Of a stretch of DNA of 7,435 bases, positions 5,776 to 7,435 are shown one piece after another (the first letter of the stretch is position 1; each line of letters opens with the position of its first letter). Made by a program: the position numbers and the translations under genes. Location of the stretch: the NCBI GenBank assembly GCA_020438665.1, contig JAGQUE010000007.1:1-7435 (forward strand), read 5' to 3'. Source of the DNA: Nocardioidaceae bacterium (lineage in GTDB: Bacteria > Actinomycetota > Actinomycetes > Propionibacteriales > Nocardioidaceae). The notes under the pieces are model-generated. The model did no database searches, was not told the origin of the DNA, and saw nothing but the letters and a program-made list of their open reading frames with translations.

Positions 5776-6681
5776 GGCGGCCTTGCGTCGGGTGTCGTGC
5801 CAGGAGGCTTGGAGGCCGGCGATCTGGTCTGCGTGCTCGGTGGCGAACTCGTCAAGGAAGGCCGGCACCCGGGACATCGCCGCCTCATAGGTGTCTGCGC
5901 GGCACGCCCAGTCGGCGCTGAGCCACTGGCTCTCCAGGTCGAGGAACTCCTGCCACGTCGAGGATCCGTGTGGGCTCTTGTGGCTCGGCATGTCTGCTGC
6001 CGTTGGCGCATAGCGCCGGAGCCTCCAGTAGAAGTTCTCGGCGGTCACTGGCTCATCGCCGACACGTGGGACGTCCTGGGTGTCGATGCACGTCTGGTAG
6101 TCGTCGTAGGTGCCGAACTCTGATGTGGCGGCCCGCAGCCCGTCACGCCACGCGGACATCAGCTTCTCCTGCCCCCGGGGGTGGCGGATCGCGTCGATCT
6201 CCTTGTCACCGACTGCTGGCGCCTGCTTGCGGCAGGCGTTGCTGGCTTCGGCGCGGCCGGCGTCGGAGTCGCCCGCGTTCATCTCTTGCTCGGCGCGCAA
6301 GAAGTCGGCACCCGCCAGATAGGGAGCCGAGAAGATCCTCCCCATGGGCTCGTTGGTCCAGATCGACGGCCCGAGCGGGTCGACCGGTGCGGCGTTCTGG
6401 ATGGCCTCCGTCCAGTCGAGGGGGTACCCCTCGAGGGTCATGCACTCGCCGGCCGCCCCGTTGAGCTCGTGAGCGACGATGATCTCGGCTGCGGCTCGAT
6501 CACGGTCGGTGCCGTACCAGCTGAAGAAGAGGGCCGCAGCGTCGGATCTGATCTGGGACGACCTGGCTGACACGTGGACGTCTGCAGCGTTGTGGGTGGT
6601 CGGCGCCGGCCGTCCGCCGCAGGCCGCGACGGACATGACAAGAGCCAGCCCTGTGGCCACGCTCGTCACGCTCCGGCCCAT
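5764..6681 (-). CDS. Predicted secreted lipoprotein of unknown function
   Basis: From an ATG at 6681 this gives 305 residues. A strong Shine-Dalgarno sequence, AAGGGGGA, precedes the ATG, which fixes the start; an in-frame extension to 6786 would put extra sequence before the signal peptide. The N-terminus MGRSVTSVATGLALVMSVAAC is a lipoprotein signal: Arg3, a hydrophobic core (about 5-18) and a lipobox VAAC with Cys21 as the lipid-modified residue. The mature part has an Ala/Thr-rich linker, then a mostly helical, Trp-rich domain. It has four further Cys, in AGECM, NACRK, YQTCID and WACRAD, enough for two disulfides outside the membrane. I do not recognise a catalytic motif and the family is unknown to me; the Cys/Trp spacing resembles uncharacterised actinobacterial lipoproteins. 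A/T content is visibly higher than in malQ. It appears to be transcribed alone from its own promoter. Confidence 0.85.
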   Translation of the reverse strand: MGRSVTSVATGLALVMSVAACGGRPAPTTHNAADVHVSARSSQIRSDAAALFFSWYGTDRDRAAAEIIVAHELNGAAGECMTLEGYPLDWTEAIQNAAPVDPLGPSIWTNEPMGRIFSAPYLAGADFLRAEQEMNAGDSDAGRAEASNACRKQAPAVGDKEIDAIRHPRGQEKLMSAWRDGLRAATSEFGTYDDYQTCIDTQDVPRVGDEPVTAENFYWRLRRYAPTAADMPSHKSPHGSSTWQEFLDLESQWLSADWACRADTYEAAMSRVPAFLDEFATEHADQIAGLQASWHDTRRKAAKLI

Positions 6682-6698
6682 GCTTCCCCCTTGCCCCG

Positions 6699-6728
6699 AC
6701 CCTACGAAGCGATCGAGCGGCCGGACAA
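6699..6728 (-). promoter_or_regulatory. Candidate lipoprotein-gene promoter
   Basis: On the minus strand, TTGTCC (6728-6723) and TAGGGT (6704-6699) are separated by 18 bases. The -10 lies 17 bases before the ATG, leaving room for a short leader that carries the Shine-Dalgarno site. The same TAGGGT hexamer serves as the -10 candidate for the acyl-CoA dehydrogenase. Confidence 0.5.
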
Positions 6729-6786
6729 TCCCTGGTCGCTGATCTTTGCGGAACCCACACATCGTGCGGGCGAGCGCCTCGAACAC

Positions 6787-6814
6787 GTCCGTCCGGCGGA
6801 GCCTTGCCGGGGAC
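6787..6814 (-). terminator. Weak hairpin just after pdxY
   Basis: GTCC (6787-6790) and CCGGC (6793-6797) pair with GCCGG (6806-6810) and GGAC (6811-6814), giving nine pairs with a 2-nt bulge and an 8-nt loop. It starts 3 bases past the pdxY stop. There is no T tract, so termination is only suggested. Confidence 0.3.
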
Positions 6815-6817
6815 GCC

Positions 6818-7435
6818 TCAGCGCACCTGCCGCACCTCGAACTCGCAGGCCGGGGCGGCGATGGCGTCCTGGGCGGCGATGAGCCGCAGCTCGCGTTCGC
6901 CGCTCTCGAGGGTGGTCTTGAGGACGGCGAACACCGAGGATGCCGTGCGTGCCAGTGCGTCGGCGGGGGAGCCGGTCGTGTGCAGGTGAGCGGTGAAGAG
7001 CGCCGCGGTGATGTCGCCGGAGCCGTTGGCCTTCATCGGCAGCTTGGGCGTCTGCACGAGCCACGCGCCGTCTCCGGTCACGGCCATCATCTCGATGGTG
7101 TCGGCGGGGCGGTCGGGCTGGTCGACGGACGTGACGAGCACGGTCGAGGGCCCCATCGCGCGGGCGAGGTCGGCCGAGGTGAGCACGTCGTCGAGGGTGA
7201 CCGGCTCGGTGCCGGTGATGAAGCCGAGCTCGAACTGGTTGGGCGTGATGATGTCGGCGACCGGGACGACCTTCTCGCGGATCACCGGCGGGATCGCCGG
7301 GTCGACGAAGCAGCCGGAGAGCGCGTTGCCCATCACCGGGTCGCAGGTGTACGTCGCCTGCGGGTTGGCCGCCTTGACCCGGGCCACCGACTCGACGATG
7401 ACCTCGGCGATGGCGGGACTGCCCTGATAGCCGGA
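6818..7435 (-). CDS. pdxY: Pyridoxal kinase PdxY, C-terminal part (runs off right edge)
   Basis: The 205 visible residues start in SGYQGSPAIAE, a PdxY/PdxK motif, so roughly the first 80 residues lie outside the window. The enzyme phosphorylates pyridoxal with ATP in vitamin B6 salvage and belongs to the ribokinase-like fold. Visible hallmarks are CDPVMGN (31-37 of the fragment), the conserved ITPNQFELGFITG (63-75) and the anion-hole/catalytic NGSGDITAALF (137-147), with Asp141 as the likely catalytic base. The reading frame is open from the edge to the stop at 6818-6820, and the C-terminal end CEFEVRQVR is typical in position. It is co-directional with the lipoprotein gene, but a 136-bp gap with its own promoter candidate separates them. 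Confidence 0.95.
   Translation of the reverse strand, partial: SGYQGSPAIAEVIVESVARVKAANPQATYTCDPVMGNALSGCFVDPAIPPVIREKVVPVADIITPNQFELGFITGTEPVTLDDVLTSADLARAMGPSTVLVTSVDQPDRPADTIEMMAVTGDGAWLVQTPKLPMKANGSGDITAALFTAHLHTTGSPADALARTASSVFAVLKTTLESGERELRLIAAQDAIAAPACEFEVRQVR

Noticed and set aside
6682..6786. Upstream extension of the lipoprotein to 6786
   Set aside because: It would place 35 residues before the signal peptide and run through the promoter. The ATG at 6681 has a strong Shine-Dalgarno site and an immediate signal sequence.
6993..7427. 144-residue plus-strand open frame opposite pdxY
   Set aside because: Ser/Thr-rich antisense shadow of a frame with complete pyridoxal kinase motifs.

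Overview
The window is GC-rich throughout, coding-dense, and carries actinobacterial protein families (a DUF4032 kinase-like protein, a long actinobacterial-type MalQ with an N-terminal sandwich domain, a SoxR-type MerR regulator, and an AbiEi-like protein). Two genes appear to have leaderless starts placed 6-7 bases after a TANNNT-like -10 box. This points to a high-GC Actinomycetota chromosome, perhaps from the Nocardioidaceae or Intrasporangiaceae; the genus is a guess.

Layout. Bases 1-349 (minus) hold the N-terminal part of an AbiEi-like winged-helix protein that runs off the left edge. Bases 350-567 are a divergent intergenic region with five tandem 22-bp units, the last of which contains the -10 box of the next gene. 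Bases 568-1710 (plus) encode an acyl-CoA dehydrogenase. It converges, with an 8-bp overlap, on a tightly packed minus-strand cluster read from right to left: soxR (5521-5072), malQ (5075-2952, overlapping soxR by 4 bp) and a DUF4032 kinase-like gene (2947-1703, 4 bp after the malQ stop). A tRNA-Thr(TGT) gene lies divergently at 5615-5686 (plus). It faces the 3' end of a minus-strand lipoprotein gene (6681-5764), and the 77 bp between them contain hairpins and a perfect 14-bp tandem duplication that spans the lipoprotein stop codon. The right edge is the C-terminal part of pyridoxal kinase PdxY (7435-6818, minus).

How the genes fit together. Most of the window is ordinary metabolism: beta-oxidation or branched-chain acyl-CoA oxidation, glycogen/maltodextrin remodelling, and vitamin B6 salvage. 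The unusual arrangement is the SoxR-MalQ-DUF4032 cluster, whose spacing implies translational coupling and possible redox control of an alpha-glucan enzyme. The tandem repeat array fused to the acyl-CoA dehydrogenase promoter is the strongest non-coding signal. I found no CRISPR array, insertion sequence, phage gene or complete defence system.
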